Part shown: positions 25,663 to 35,122 of the stretch, piece by piece
How the letters are laid out: every line of letters begins with the position of its first letter
Position numbering within the stretch: the first letter of the stretch is position 1
Source: Sphingopyxis macrogoltabida
Lineage (GTDB): Bacteria; Pseudomonadota; Alphaproteobacteria; Sphingomonadales; Sphingomonadaceae
Length of the DNA: 64,000 nucleotides
Assembly: GCF_001314325.1 (NCBI RefSeq)
Contig: NZ_CP009430.1
Span: 62,001 to 126,000 of the forward strand
Reading direction: 5' to 3'
Translations under genes and position numbers: made by a program
Notes under the pieces: generated by a model
What the model was told of the DNA's origin: nothing
The model's input: the letters and a program-made list of their open reading frames with translations, nothing else
Databases searched by the model: none

Positions 25663-26400
25663 TTAATTGTCGGGAACGGCGGCCGCGACGAAATCGAGGG
25701 GGCCATCGATACTGATGCCGATCTGGTCATAGCCGCGTTTCATGTCGGACATATGCCGCTTCATCCACGTTTCGACGCCTTCGACGTCACGCTCGCGCAT
25801 GAGGCTGTAAATCTTGCGATGCGCGTCCAGAACGCGCTTTTGCGTTTCAAGGCGCGACAATATGATTCTGCCCGCGGGATAGAAGAGCAGCGAGATCGGT
25901 TCGCGCGCAAGGCTCAGCGCCCGGTTGTTCGCTGCCTCGCCAATGATGTCGTGAAACTCTATATCCAGCGCCACGACACTGTCGATATCGTCGATCGAAG
26001 CATTCATTTCAGCGATATTCTTTTCGAGCGCGCGCAATTGGTCGTCGGTAATATTCTTTGCCGCCAAGGTCGCCGTGATCGTCTCCATCGCGTGTGAAGC
26101 TTCGAAGAGTTCGCGGAACGTGATCTGGTGCAAGACCAAGGCTCGCGATGCGCGCGATGCCAGCTCGCCATAATGGGGAATGGCGACACGCAGCCGCTTG
26201 CCGTCGCGGCGGACGAGGCCCTCATGTTCCAGGCCCCGCAATCCCTCGCGAACCGTCGAGCGATTCACGCCCAACTGGTCCGACAGCTCGGCCTCTGTCG
26301 GCAGCCAGTCGCCCGCTGAGAGTTGCCCGGACGTGATCATTTCTCCGACCATATCGGAAACGCGGCGATACGCAGGTGTGACATCGAGCTTGGCGAACAA
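25663..26400 (-). CDS. GntR-family transcriptional regulator, FadR/FCD subfamily
   Basis: Regulator of 245 residues. N-terminal winged helix-turn-helix over about 10-75 (LPTEAELSDQLGVNRSTVREGLRGLEHEGLV pattern) and C-terminal all-helical FCD ligand-binding domain. The FCD metal-site residues are visible: Asp and His in DIEFHD, His in DAHRKIYSLM and His in WMKRHMSD. FCD regulators usually bind short palindromes with TnGTCnGACnA-like arms and release DNA on binding a carboxylate or acyl-CoA. The window-wide TTGTCnGACAA sites fit that pattern, so this is the best candidate local regulator. Its own promoter holds at most a weak half-site. Mild codon use like its neighbours. Confidence 0.93.
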   Translation of the reverse strand: MFAKLDVTPAYRRVSDMVGEMITSGQLSAGDWLPTEAELSDQLGVNRSTVREGLRGLEHEGLVRRDGKRLRVAIPHYGELASRASRALVLHQITFRELFEASHAMETITATLAAKNITDDQLRALEKNIAEMNASIDDIDSVVALDIEFHDIIGEAANNRALSLAREPISLLFYPAGRIILSRLETQKRVLDAHRKIYSLMRERDVEGVETWMKRHMSDMKRGYDQIGISIDGPLDFVAAAVPDN

Positions 26401-26416
26401 TTTCTATTCCATTTCT

Positions 26417-26427
26417 TTGTCGGGTTT
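26417..26427. promoter_or_regulatory. Weak half-site upstream of the GntR gene
   Basis: TTGTCGGGTTT retains only the TTGTCGG half of the operator palindrome, 17 bases before the GntR start. It may allow weak autoregulation or be chance. Confidence 0.25.
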
Positions 26428-26545
26428 CCCAGATTGACACTGGAACATGTGGTAGCGAACTGCAAGGTTTACCGCGAACGCCAGCCTGTCAAGCTCGCCG
26501 CCGGTATCGGCGTAGCTGACGCTTAGCGGCGCTGCGGGGCGGGGG

Positions 26546-28732
26546 CTAGACCCGAGCGTCATCGCATCCGGAATCCGCTTTGCTGTGGAGGGCGATATTG
26601 ATGGGAACGGCCGACTGGATGGGCATAAAATTGATGGACTCGAGTTCGGCTATATCGAGTGAAGACAGGTGACCGCTAAAGGCGCCGGTGCGCCCGTCGG
26701 GATCGTCCTCCTGCCGAAGCTTTCCCCACAAGTGCGAGAGACTGATCGCGCCGCTGCGGATCGTCGGATCGGCTTCGACGCGCGCAACGACGCTGCCATG
26801 GGCAGAGGTAATCCGGATCCAGTCGTCGGTCTCCAGCCCTTCGGCCGCCATGTCCGACGGGTTCATTGAAGCAGGGTTGGTCGGAAAGCGTTTGCGCGTG
26901 CGCCCTGCGTGGCGATAGGCGCTGTTCACCGTATAGAGCAGCCGGCGTGTCGTCAGCCGATATTTGAATGCCTCCGACCTCGGTTCCGCGATCGCTTCCG
27001 CAAGTTCGCGCGCGACGTCGGGCGGCAGAAGGTCGAGGCGAAACCCGTCGTCCTGCGATGCTGGCAGCACCCTGTTGACGAGATCGTCGCGGCGGACGCC
27101 ATGGGGCGCAGCGACCAACTCGTCATAGTCGGTGCGGCCGAAGGTCGAGGCATAGAAGCGCAAGATAGTCGCCACTTCGGGCTTCGCGGTCATATCGAGG
27201 GCGAGGGTGGGGCCGACGACAGTCTCATAGGCTGCCGGATATTGCGGACGCTTCAGTTCGAGCTGGAGGCCAAGGCGGCGCGCGATCTCCCAGAAGAACT
27301 CCCAGTCGTCGACGATGCCGTGCGGGCGTTCCATGAATCCGCGCACCACATTCGCGTAGGCGATCGGATTATAGCCATCGAACATTCCGGTGATGTCGTC
27401 ATGCTCATAAGGAAGGCTCGTCGAGATGACATAATCCGAAATCGCTGTCGTCTCCGTCGATCGGACGTCGAGCGTCACGAGCAGTTCAAGCGCGTCGAAT
27501 GCCGCGAGCGATTTGCCGGGATCGACCAGCGCCATCGCCGGATTGCCGCCCACCACGATCAGGGCGCGCAGGCGATCCTCTCCCTTGCCGATAATTTCAT
27601 CCGGAAGCAGCGCGGTCGGGAACTCGCCGAAGATGCGGCCCGTGTCACGGCTCCGCAACTTTGGCTCGCATTCCCAGCTGCGATTGGGAGGGATGATGCG
27701 TTCCTGGACCTCGTTGGGTCCGAACAAATAACCCGTATTGGTCACCGGATCGCCGGCCCGGCGATAGCCGGCGCAAATAGCATTGAGGACCATGACCAGA
27801 TGTTCGGCGAGGTTGGACCGCGGGCTCATGTTCGGCCCGGTACCGGTCGCAGCGCTGGGCCGTGCCGCTGTCGCGAATAATTTGGTCGCCTCCTCGATCT
27901 GGCTTGATGGCAGGCCTGTACGTTCGGCAACCCGGTCGAGGTCAAATTCGCGGACGGCTTCCCGCAACGCATCGAGCGACCCGATCCAGCGATCGCAAAA
28001 TTCGCGGTTTTCCCAGCCATTATCGAGGACCAGCCGGATCATTCCGCCGAACAGCCAGATATCCTCGCCGGGGCGGATTTGGAGATGCAAGTCGGCCAGC
28101 CGGGCGGTTTCGGTCAATCGCGGATCGACCACGATCAGCTTCAGACCGTTTTCTTTTCCCTGTTTCAGCCACTTGCGCGGATTGGCGGCCGGGACGCCGC
28201 GGACCGCTGCATGCGTCAGGACAGTGTTCGACCCGACCATGAGTCCTACGTCGGCGTCGTGGATATATCTTGGACCTGGTGCGAACATTCCCATCCGGCT
28301 GATGTTGACCCATTTCGCAGACTGGTCGAGCGTCATGCTCGAGAAGATGTAAGGTGAGCCCAGCGCGTGCATAAAAGCGCGAAATGCCGAATGCGCCATC
28401 GCATTCATGTTCGCGCCGGTACCGAAATAGAGACCGACGGCGCGGGGTCCATGTTCATCGATGATGTGGCGCAATCGTTCGCCAATTTCGTCGAATGCGG
28501 GCTGCGCCTCGACGCCCGTTTGCGCGGCTCCGCGGCCTTTGCGGTGCTCGAACAGCCGGTCCTCGCCGTTGTGAATATCGTTGCTCGCGAGAGCTTTCGG
28601 GCAAAAATATCCTTTCGTCAGCGGTTGGTTCTTGTCGCCGGTTACCGACAGAAGGCGATTATCCTCGATCGTGACTTCGAGCCCGCACTGCGCGGTGCAG
28701 TTGCGGCAGAAAGTATACTCGGTTGTTGGCAC
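26546..28732 (-). CDS. Molybdopterin oxidoreductase with [4Fe-4S] cluster
   Basis: Single-subunit bis-MGD enzyme of about 728 residues of the DMSO-reductase superfamily. The N-terminal cluster motif is C9-x2-C12-x3-C16-x27-C44 (CRNCTAQC...YFCPK). Downstream are molybdopterin_oxidoreductase segments (SRMGMFAPGPRYI, VGSNTVLTHAAVRG, VVDPRLTETARLAD) and a C-terminal dinucleotide-binding domain (FPTNPASMNPSDMAAEGLE...ITSAHGSVVARVEADP). There is no twin-arginine signal, so it should be cytoplasmic. The GTG at 28732 follows AAGGAG by 8 bases; a much longer frame exists but crosses the promoter. Possible roles are hydroxylation, dehydrogenation or a hydratase reaction; no subunit partner is adjacent. 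Confidence 0.88.
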   Translation of the reverse strand: MPTTEYTFCRNCTAQCGLEVTIEDNRLLSVTGDKNQPLTKGYFCPKALASNDIHNGEDRLFEHRKGRGAAQTGVEAQPAFDEIGERLRHIIDEHGPRAVGLYFGTGANMNAMAHSAFRAFMHALGSPYIFSSMTLDQSAKWVNISRMGMFAPGPRYIHDADVGLMVGSNTVLTHAAVRGVPAANPRKWLKQGKENGLKLIVVDPRLTETARLADLHLQIRPGEDIWLFGGMIRLVLDNGWENREFCDRWIGSLDALREAVREFDLDRVAERTGLPSSQIEEATKLFATAARPSAATGTGPNMSPRSNLAEHLVMVLNAICAGYRRAGDPVTNTGYLFGPNEVQERIIPPNRSWECEPKLRSRDTGRIFGEFPTALLPDEIIGKGEDRLRALIVVGGNPAMALVDPGKSLAAFDALELLVTLDVRSTETTAISDYVISTSLPYEHDDITGMFDGYNPIAYANVVRGFMERPHGIVDDWEFFWEIARRLGLQLELKRPQYPAAYETVVGPTLALDMTAKPEVATILRFYASTFGRTDYDELVAAPHGVRRDDLVNRVLPASQDDGFRLDLLPPDVARELAEAIAEPRSEAFKYRLTTRRLLYTVNSAYRHAGRTRKRFPTNPASMNPSDMAAEGLETDDWIRITSAHGSVVARVEADPTIRSGAISLSHLWGKLRQEDDPDGRTGAFSGHLSSLDIAELESINFMPIQSAVPINIALHSKADSGCDDARV

Positions 28733-28767
28733 CCGCGGCTCCTTGACACTTTCGCGGTTCAGTACGA

Positions 28768-28778
28768 TTGTCTGACAG
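28768..28778. promoter_or_regulatory. GntR/FCD-type operator candidate 8
   Basis: TTGTCTGACAG has a central T and one mismatch at the last base. It lies between the divergent molybdopterin oxidoreductase (start 28732) and MFS carrier (start 28838 or 28793). Confidence 0.6.
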
Positions 28779-28837
28779 TACACCGGAAGAGGATGCAGCG
28801 CAATGCATGCCTCCAAGCAATGGGCAGGACGAAAAAG

Positions 28838-30142
28838 ATGGGCCCCGTTGGGAAAGCAACTGTCGCAAGCGGAGCTGGAACTGTGGGCGTGGGAGGGGGA
28901 GAAGGGCAATCGGGCCGGCTCTATCTTGGCTGGCGCATGGTCATCCTCGCAATCTTTTCGCAGACCTGCGCGGTGGGGCTGGCCTATGGCATCAACGGAT
29001 CGATGGTCACCTGGGTCCAGGCCGAGTTCAATACCACGCGGGCCCTTGCGTCCGCCGGCATGCCTGCGATCCTGCTGACGCAAGCGCTTGTCGCGCCCTT
29101 TATCGGCGATCTGCTGCGGCGAAAGTCGATCCGGCTGATCATGATGACGGGCGCGGCCCTCTTCGCGATCGGGCATGCCGCCCTCTATTTTGTGAGCAGC
29201 ATCTACGCTTTCATTGCCATTTATGCCTGTCTGCTCGGTCCCGCCTATTGCATGCTCAGCCATGTGGCGACCTCGACCCTCGTCATCAACTGGTTCGGTG
29301 ACAAGCGCGGACGGGCGCTCGGGATCGCGAACATCCCGATCGCACTCTTTCTCTTTCCGCCGATCATTGCCGCGGTCATGCTTGCCTTCGGGCCGCGCGC
29401 GGTCTTCGCGGCAGGCGCCTTGCTTTCGCTCGGACTGATTCCGCTCCTCGCCTTCGTCATTTCCCGGCCCGGGGGCGCGCGAGGTCTGCCGTCGATCGCA
29501 GGCGAGGGCACCGACGTGCGCGCCGATGAGCAGGGCATCATAAAGCGCCGCGATATGCTGAAGACCGTCACCTTCTGGATTATCTGGTTCGGAAATGGGA
29601 CCTTTGTCGCCGCGGGCGCGACAATGGCAATCGTGCTCGTCCCCTATGCCTTGTCAAAGGGCATAGCGCTCGAATGGGCGGCGGTGGCGTTGTCCTGCTA
29701 CGGCCTGGGAAGCATGGTCGGCGCACCGACATGGGGCGTGATTGTCGACCGGGCCGGCCCCTCGCGGACCTTCGTGTTGCTGGCTACCCTCGAGGCGATC
29801 ACATGGACCACCCTCTTCCTCTTTGGCGGCAACGCGGCGGTCATCATGGTTGTCGGTGGCATTATCGGCTTTTGCAGCGGCGGCGCCGCGGTTCCGTTGC
29901 TCACTGCAACGCTCGGGGTTTGGCTTGATGAACGCAATTTCAGCCGCGGCCTCGGGCTTCTCTATTTGCTGAAACTTCCCTTCAGTGCAGGCATCCCGAT
30001 CGTGTCGGGGGTCATCTTCGACCTGTTCGGAAGCTATCAGCTCCTTCTCGTCTCCTTTGTCGTTCTGATGCTTCTCAACGCCGCTCTCTTTTCGTTTCTC
30101 GAGATCAGAAGGTTCGTGTCGTCGGGCGAGGCGAGTCGTTGA
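28838..30142 (+). CDS. MFS transporter, monocarboxylate/oxalate-formate antiporter-like
   Basis: Inner-membrane carrier of about 434 residues with 12 predicted hydrophobic segments; the first begins at YLGWRMVILAIFSQTCAVGLAYG near residue 30. The WFGDKRGRALGIANI segment after TM4 and the central hydrophilic loop of about 45 residues fit the MCT/OFA-like branch. ATG 28838 has AGGA 8 bases upstream; ATG 28793 is an alternative that would add 15 residues. Probably moves a carboxylate substrate or product across the inner membrane. Confidence 0.87.
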   Translation: MGPVGKATVASGAGTVGVGGGEGQSGRLYLGWRMVILAIFSQTCAVGLAYGINGSMVTWVQAEFNTTRALASAGMPAILLTQALVAPFIGDLLRRKSIRLIMMTGAALFAIGHAALYFVSSIYAFIAIYACLLGPAYCMLSHVATSTLVINWFGDKRGRALGIANIPIALFLFPPIIAAVMLAFGPRAVFAAGALLSLGLIPLLAFVISRPGGARGLPSIAGEGTDVRADEQGIIKRRDMLKTVTFWIIWFGNGTFVAAGATMAIVLVPYALSKGIALEWAAVALSCYGLGSMVGAPTWGVIVDRAGPSRTFVLLATLEAITWTTLFLFGGNAAVIMVVGGIIGFCSGGAAVPLLTATLGVWLDERNFSRGLGLLYLLKLPFSAGIPIVSGVIFDLFGSYQLLLVSFVVLMLLNAALFSFLEIRRFVSSGEASR

Positions 30143-30335
30143 GGGCTGGCATTGCGTGAGCGGGCGACGGGGCACTGTAACGGCGAAGAATTGGAAGTTG
30201 TGGGCGCGGGGCGCCGCGGCGTTGTTCAAGCTTCAAGTCACAGGCGCGCTGCGGCATTTCACGCTGAGGAAGTTTGGCCCGGAGGCGTGGGGCCAATGCA
30301 CACACCTCCGAGCCCGCCGATCATCCTTCGTCCCT

Positions 30336-30909
30336 TTAGAAGGTGATCGAGGTCCGTACGCCGTAGCCAATCGGTTCGGCGACAATGTCGGAGAGGCCAA
30401 AAGTAGCCTGCGTATTCTTCTGGTAGAAATATCTCGTATCGGTCACGTTATTTGCATAAACGCCGATCGAGAAGGCACGGTCGCCGTTACCCAGATTCTT
30501 GCGGATATCGGCTGACATGTTCACCAGCGCATAGGCTTTTTGGCGTGCGAACTGCAGCGGGCCAAGCGCGGCGGGGTAAAAGTCGTAATTGGTGGTGTAG
30601 CGGGCATTGGCGCTCAACTGGAACTGCCAGTCGCTGGACAATTCCTTCTTGATCGTGAACCCGCCGGTGAGCGTCCATTTGGGTGCGCGTGGAAGCCGCA
30701 CGCCCGCCAGGTCCGCGGATGCGTTGACCAACGTGTTCGTCACCGGATCGACGACGACGATCGAGCCATTCGGATAGTCGAGATATTTGGCGTCGAGGTA
30801 GGCTGCGGACGCAAATAGGTTGAGCCACTCGGCGGCATCCCAATCGAAATCAAATTCGCCGCCATAGCCGCGGGCGCTACCGGCATTGGCGAGGACCTGG
30901 CCGCTGGTC
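30336..30909 (-). pseudogene. TonB-dependent receptor, C-terminal part (split by IS3)
   Basis: C-terminal beta-barrel section in the same direction as the N-terminal part at 32175-33855. It reads from QTSGQVLANAGSARGYGGEF to the terminal strand GYGVRTSITF. The matching region of the intact paralogue at 60392-62647 reads STGANVLENAAGAEGYG, which shows where the break falls. The remaining piece cannot be exported alone because it lacks the signal peptide and plug. Confidence 0.88.
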
Positions 30910-30938
30910 TGCCCCCACCGAGTGGACCGATTGGTTTG

Positions 30939-31850
30939 TTAGTGCATTAAGCTCATCGCCGCCATATCCGGACGGAGGTGGAGCGAAGCGGAACCGGAGG
31001 CCGGATATGGCGGTGTCGCCGTTTCCGGTGCCGGTGGCCGGTAGCCCAAGCTGCTATGCGGGCGGACGGTGTTGTAATGCCGCCGCCATGCCTCGATCAG
31101 CACCCTGGCCTCGGCGAGGCTGTAGAAGATCTCGCCATTGAGCAGTTCGTCGCGAAGCGACCCGTTGAAGCTTTCGTTATAGCCATTTTCCCATGGTGAT
31201 CCCGGCGCGATATAGAGGGTCTTTACGCCGATCTGCCCCAGCCATTTCTGGACGGCGGTCGCGATAAACTCGCTACCATTATCGGATCGTATATGCGCTG
31301 GCGGCCCACGCGAGATGAACAGGTCGGCCAGGGCCGCCAGAACATCCTCATGCTTGAGTTGCCGTGCAACGATGAGCGCCAGGCATTCCCTGCTGGCCTC
31401 GTCGATGATCGTGAGGATGCGGAACTTGCGACCGTCATGCGTCCGCCCCTCGACGAAATCGTAGGCCCAGACATGCCCCGGATATTCGGGGCGTAGCCGG
31501 ATGCACGATCCGTCATTGAGCCATAGACGCCCGCGCTTTGGCTGGCGCTGCGGGACTTTCAGTCCTTCACGCCGCCATATCCGCTCGACACGTTTATGGT
31601 TCACCGTCCATCCCGCATGGCACAGCAACGCCGTGACCCGGCGGTAGCCGTAACGACCATATTGCTTCGCCAATGCAATGATGTCCTCGGTCAGTGCCTG
31701 TTCGTCATCCGCCCCGCGCGGCATCTTGCGCTGCGTCGATCGATGCTGACCCAGCACCCGGCATATCCGTCGCTCGGATACCCGGACTGGCAGATCCCGT
31801 CGTACCTGATCGATGCAGCGCCGCCGCCGCGCGGGGCTCAGAAGTTTCCC
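30939..31850 (-). CDS. IS3-family transposase OrfB (DDE integrase domain)
   Basis: Integrase-type catalytic part, made as an OrfAB fusion. The DDE residues are Asp in [10 protein letters not shown], Asp in RSDNGSEF and Glu in [16 protein letters not shown]; an HTH_21-like [10 protein letters not shown] segment precedes them. The frame is open past the orfA stop, and a GGGGAAAC stretch just before that stop would allow a -1 shift from the orfA frame. The start shown is approximate because OrfB is normally reached by frameshifting. Confidence 0.9.
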   Translation of the reverse strand, partial: GKLLSPARRRRCIDQVRRDLPVRVSERRICRVLGQHRSTQRKMPRGADDEQALTEDIIALAKQYGRYGYRRVTALLCHAGWTVNHKRVERIWRREGLKVPQRQPKRGRLWLNDGSCIRLRPEYPGHVWAYDFVEGRTHDGRKFRILTIIDEASRECLALIVARQLKHEDVLAALADLFISRGPPAHIRSDNGSEFIATAVQKWLGQIGVKTLYIAPGSPWENGYNESFNGSLRDELLNGEIFYSLAEARVLIEAWRRHYNTVRPHSSLGYRPPAPETATPPYPASGSASLHLRPDMAAMSLMH

Positions 31851-32116
31851 CGTGCAGCCTCCTGCAAGATCAGCTTGTCCAAGGTCAGGTCCGAGATCGC
31901 CCGGCGCAGCCGCTGGTTCTCCTTCTCCAGATCCTTCATCCGCCGCGCCTGGTCGGTCTTCAGGCCGCCATACTCCTTGCGCCACCGATAATAGGTCTGC
32001 TCGCTGACCGCGATCCGGCGACAGGCTTCAGCCGTGCTCGCTCCCTGCGCCAGCACAATCTCAACTTCACGCAGCTTGCCGATGATCTCTTCCGGCTTGT
32101 GCTTCTTGCTCGGCAT
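31838..32116 (-). CDS. IS3-family transposase OrfA (HTH_Tnp_1)
   Basis: Protein of 92 residues with a helix-turn-helix ([22 protein letters not shown]) and a leucine-zipper-like tail ([22 protein letters not shown]), typical of OrfA in the IS407/IS511 group. Sits just inside the right terminal repeat. Confidence 0.92.
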   Translation of the reverse strand: MPSKKHKPEEIIGKLREVEIVLAQGASTAEACRRIAVSEQTYYRWRKEYGGLKTDQARRMKDLEKENQRLRRAISDLTLDKLILQEAARGNF

Positions 32117-32174
32117 TCAATGTCCCTTTCATGGTCCAGACTATCATAGTCTCTGGGCCACTCAGCGGGGGGCA

Positions 32175-33855
32175 GATCACCGCCGGCGCTCAGGTCTGTG
32201 ATCGTGACCTGGGCGTTGCGATATTTATAATAGAAGAGCGCGAGGTTGGCTCGAAAATCTCGACCGGGCGATACATATTTGATGCCGGATTCATAATTGT
32301 CGATACGCTCGGGCGTGATGATCGTGGTTGGGCGAAGAGCGACGGTGCTGAATCCGCCAGCCTTGTAGCCGCTCGTCCAGCCGCCGTAGACGTGGAAATC
32401 GTCGAGATCGAGATTTACCACGGCGCGGCCAGTAAAAATATTGCTCGACGTTTCCTGCCGGAACTCGGGATCTGCGCCCGGGTCATACGCGAGCAACGCC
32501 GACGGCGATCGCACGCCGCGAAGTTTGCGATTGTCGTGCGTGTACCGGCCCCCCAGGGTAATGGTCACTCGATCGATCGGCCTGACATAAAGTTCGGCAA
32601 AACCGGCCGTCGATGTCGTCGGGACGAAATTCTCGGTTCGCAAATCGGTCAGCCCGCCGAACGCCAGGCCATTGAAGGTCGTGTGATTATAGTCGTCGGC
32701 ATGCGAATAGGATCCGCCCACCATAAAGTCGAAGGCACCGCCAAAACTGGTGACCAAGGAGAGGTCTTGTCCATACACTTTTCCGCCTTGATCGGGATCA
32801 TAGTCGAAGAAGGAAAAGGTTGCGGCATTCCCCTGGTTCGAAAAGACGCGGGCCCTGTTATTGAAATAATAGCTCTGGCTGTTGATCGTGAAATCATCGA
32901 CCGCATAGGTCAATTTGAGCGACGCCCGGAAGAAGTCGTAATCCCAGGACGATTGGTGGCTGTTGGTCGCGATATCGAAATAACCCTCGGTCGGGTTGAG
33001 ATCTGCACCCGGGATCGGCAGATTGCACGCAAGGCAATATTCCTTGGGGCCGCGCACGGCCTGCGTCGCGTTTGCATCGTCGCTGTGAAACTGCTCGACA
33101 GTCAGATCGGCGGTCAGATCGGGGGTGACTTCCCATTTGACCTTGCCGCGAACATTGTAGGAAGTTCGGCCGCCCCAGTCGCGGCCATCCACGATATTGC
33201 GAAGATAGCCGCCATAGTGAGTGATCTGGCCGGCAAGACGGATCGCGATCGTGTCCGACAGCGGGGCGTTCGCCACGGCGGAGATCAGCGCATGATCGCG
33301 GTTGCCATATTCGGCGGTCATTTTGAGCGAACTCTTGCCGAGGACTGGTTCAGCGTAGCTGTAGAGGATAGCGCCGCCCGAGGCGTTCCGGCCGTAGAGC
33401 GTTCCTTGGGCTCCGCGGAGAATCTGAACACCAGCCATGTCGAAAATGTCGGTAAGGGATCCAGCTGCGTGCGGCTGATAGATTCCGTCGATATAGATTG
33501 CGGTCGAAGCCTCGATGCCGGGGGTGGGGCTCTGCGATCCGATGCCGCGAATATAGGGCTGAGCGTAGCCGTAACTGGTCTCGAAATTGAGACCCGGCGC
33601 AAGGAGCTGGACGTCCTTTGCGCTGATAATGCCCATCGTTTCGATGCGTTCGGTGCTGACGGCGGCAACCGCGATCGGCACATCTTCGAGGCGTTCCGCG
33701 CGGCGCTGCGCCGTGACGACGATGTCGCCCCCACTCGGCGGCGCTGTCTCCGCGGTGCCCTCCTCCGGACTCGCCGTTTGCGCGTTCGCCGATCCGTGAA
33801 ATGCCATTGCGAGCAATGAAGCCGAAACGACGGCGCGCAAGCGGAATCCAGTCAT
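32175..33855 (-). pseudogene. TonB-dependent receptor, N-terminal part (split by IS3)
   Basis: N-terminal 560 residues of a receptor with signal peptide (cleavage near ANAQT, residue about 25), the TonB-box-like GGDIVVTAQRRAE, the plug (YIRGIGSQSPTPGIEASTAIYIDG, ILRGAQGTLYGRNASGG) and most of the barrel up to ITDLSAGGD, where the IS3 element begins. Together with the C-terminal part it would be about 750 residues, the same as its paralogue at 60392-62647 (751). The shared IPIPGADLNP loop shows close relation. An operator candidate lies upstream at 33912-33922. Confidence 0.9.
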
Positions 33856-33911
33856 AATTCCCTCTCCCTGTGGTAGCGCAGAAATTACGCGCAGACGGTT
33901 GGACCGTTCTA

Positions 33912-33922
33912 TAGTCCGACAA
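33912..33922. promoter_or_regulatory. GntR/FCD-type operator candidate 9
   Basis: TAGTCCGACAA, one mismatch from the palindrome, 57 bases upstream of the split TonB receptor start. Confidence 0.58.
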
Positions 33923-34059
33923 TCATATTGTATGGCGAACGCGAGTCAAGCGCGACTGCGCGACCGCTGATGAAAAATGGCAATTTCCCTGATTGCGCGC
34001 ATATTTGATTCGCGCAGGAGCGCTTGCGGAGCGATGTCTTCGAGGGGCTTAGCGACGTG

Positions 34060-35007
34060 CTAAGGTGAAAGGGGCGCAGGCTCGAACATCAGATTGGCTT
34101 GCCATTCACCATTGGCGACAAGCTGAGTGATCAGCTCACGGATGAGTCTCGCGATCGTCTCCGTCGCCGATGCGCCCGACCGTTCGGGGAGCGTGCACAA
34201 GATGAGCTGCCGCCGGGGCGTGGGCATTTCCAGCGGTGAGAATTGAAGCCTTCCGGTCGCGACTTCGCGATTAACGGCCGACAGGGGCAAGGCCGAAAAC
34301 CCGAGCCCAGCCTCGACGAGTTCCTTCAGGACCAGCAGGGAATCTGCCTCGAAGCGAATATTCAACGGTCGCGAGGCACGCGTCGCGGCGCGCTCAAGAA
34401 CGACGCGCAGTCCGTGGGGATCGCTGGGCAGGATCAGGTCGCTGAGTGCGAACTGGTCGAATGTGGTCGGGCGGTCGGGCGCGAGGCTGCCGCCTCCCGG
34501 CCCGATCATCACCAAGTCTTCCACGAGGAGATCCTCGGCGTGAAGATGGAAGTCCGCTGCCGGCCCATAGAGGATCGCGGCGTCGATCTCGCCGCCCTGC
34601 AGCCAGTCGACTAGATAACCCGTATATCCCTCGACGATCCGCAGCAAGAGACCGGGGGCGCAGCTCGCGACATGGCGCGCGATGCGACCGGCAAGGATGC
34701 AGCTTACGGTCGGGGGCATCCCCAGGGCAAGGGGCGTGCGGGCGCCGTCCGAGCCCATTCGCACTTCGCCGATTGCCCGGTCGATTGCGTCCAGAGGGTC
34801 GAGAATGCGTTGTTGGAGGTCAAGCCCGGCGGCCGTCAACTCCATGCCTCGTCGATGGCGCGTGAATAGCGCTATGCCGAGTTCCGCCTCGAGGAGTCGG
34901 ATCTGGCGGCTCAACGCCGGCTGGGCAATGCGCAGCCGATCGGACGCCTTGCTCAGCGATCCCAGTTCGGCAACCCGCAGAAAATTGCGCAGCCACTTAT
35001 GGTCCAT
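34060..35007 (-). CDS. LysR-family transcriptional regulator
   Basis: Regulator of about 315 residues. N-terminal winged HTH (LRNFLRVAELGSLSKASDRLRIAQPALSRQIRLLE region, residues 5-40) and C-terminal periplasmic-binding-like effector domain. The ATG at 35007 gives the classical MDHKWLRNF start. Divergent from the acyl-CoA dehydrogenase/CaiB operon; the 115-base gap holds a GCTAT-N11-ATAGC box that fits the LysR T-N11-A rule and a GntR-type site. Expected to activate the divergent operon in response to a pathway intermediate. Confidence 0.92.
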   Translation of the reverse strand: MDHKWLRNFLRVAELGSLSKASDRLRIAQPALSRQIRLLEAELGIALFTRHRRGMELTAAGLDLQQRILDPLDAIDRAIGEVRMGSDGARTPLALGMPPTVSCILAGRIARHVASCAPGLLLRIVEGYTGYLVDWLQGGEIDAAILYGPAADFHLHAEDLLVEDLVMIGPGGGSLAPDRPTTFDQFALSDLILPSDPHGLRVVLERAATRASRPLNIRFEADSLLVLKELVEAGLGFSALPLSAVNREVATGRLQFSPLEMPTPRRQLILCTLPERSGASATETIARLIRELITQLVANGEWQANLMFEPAPLSP

Positions 35008-35048
35008 CGCGTCGGCTCCCGCATCCAGGCATCGATACACAATGCGTA

Positions 35049-35069
35049 GCTATCAAATTCTGTTATAGC
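35049..35069. promoter_or_regulatory. LysR-type T-N11-A box
   Basis: GCTAT-N11-ATAGC inverted repeat with perfect 5-base arms, 42 bases from the LysR start and 54 bases from the acyl-CoA dehydrogenase start. Geometry matches the LysR recognition rule; binding not shown. Confidence 0.55.
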
Positions 35070-35081
35070 AAATTCGTCGGA

Positions 35082-35092
35082 TTGTCTGACCT
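35082..35092. promoter_or_regulatory. GntR/FCD-type operator candidate 10
   Basis: TTGTCTGACCT, two mismatches, next to the LysR box and 31 bases before the acyl-CoA dehydrogenase start. Could place the operon under dual control. Confidence 0.45.
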
Positions 35093-35122
35093 TCTTTCGG
35101 TCGCGTATCCTAAGAAGGCGAC

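Larger units (their letters stand above)
30910..32174 (-). mobile_element. IS3-family insertion sequence (IS407-like)
   Basis: Element of about 1265 bases with imperfect terminal inverted repeats starting TGCCCCC at both ends (TGCCCCCACCGAGTGG against TGCCCCCCGCTGAGTGG). It encodes orfA (31838-32116) and orfB (30939 to about 31850) in overlapping frames, the usual IS3 arrangement with -1 frameshifting. The flanking four bases are GGTC on the left and GATC on the right, so no exact target duplication is seen. It splits a TonB receptor gene. Confidence 0.9.

Noticed and set aside
28367..28837. N-terminal extension of the MFS carrier
   Set aside because: It lies over the molybdoenzyme coding strand and the operator; the transporter fold begins after 28838.
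28733..29263. N-terminal extension of the molybdopterin oxidoreductase
   Set aside because: It crosses the operator and the MFS gene on the other strand, while a GTG with a good ribosome site at 28732 begins just before the cluster Cys residues.
31960..32174. Extension of the TonB N-terminal frame into the IS3 element
   Set aside because: Read-through into inserted DNA; the receptor sequence ends at the IS terminal repeat.
32131..33819. 562-residue plus-strand open frame opposite the TonB receptor
   Set aside because: Antisense shadow of a clear TonB receptor; no domain pattern, and it starts inside the IS3 end.
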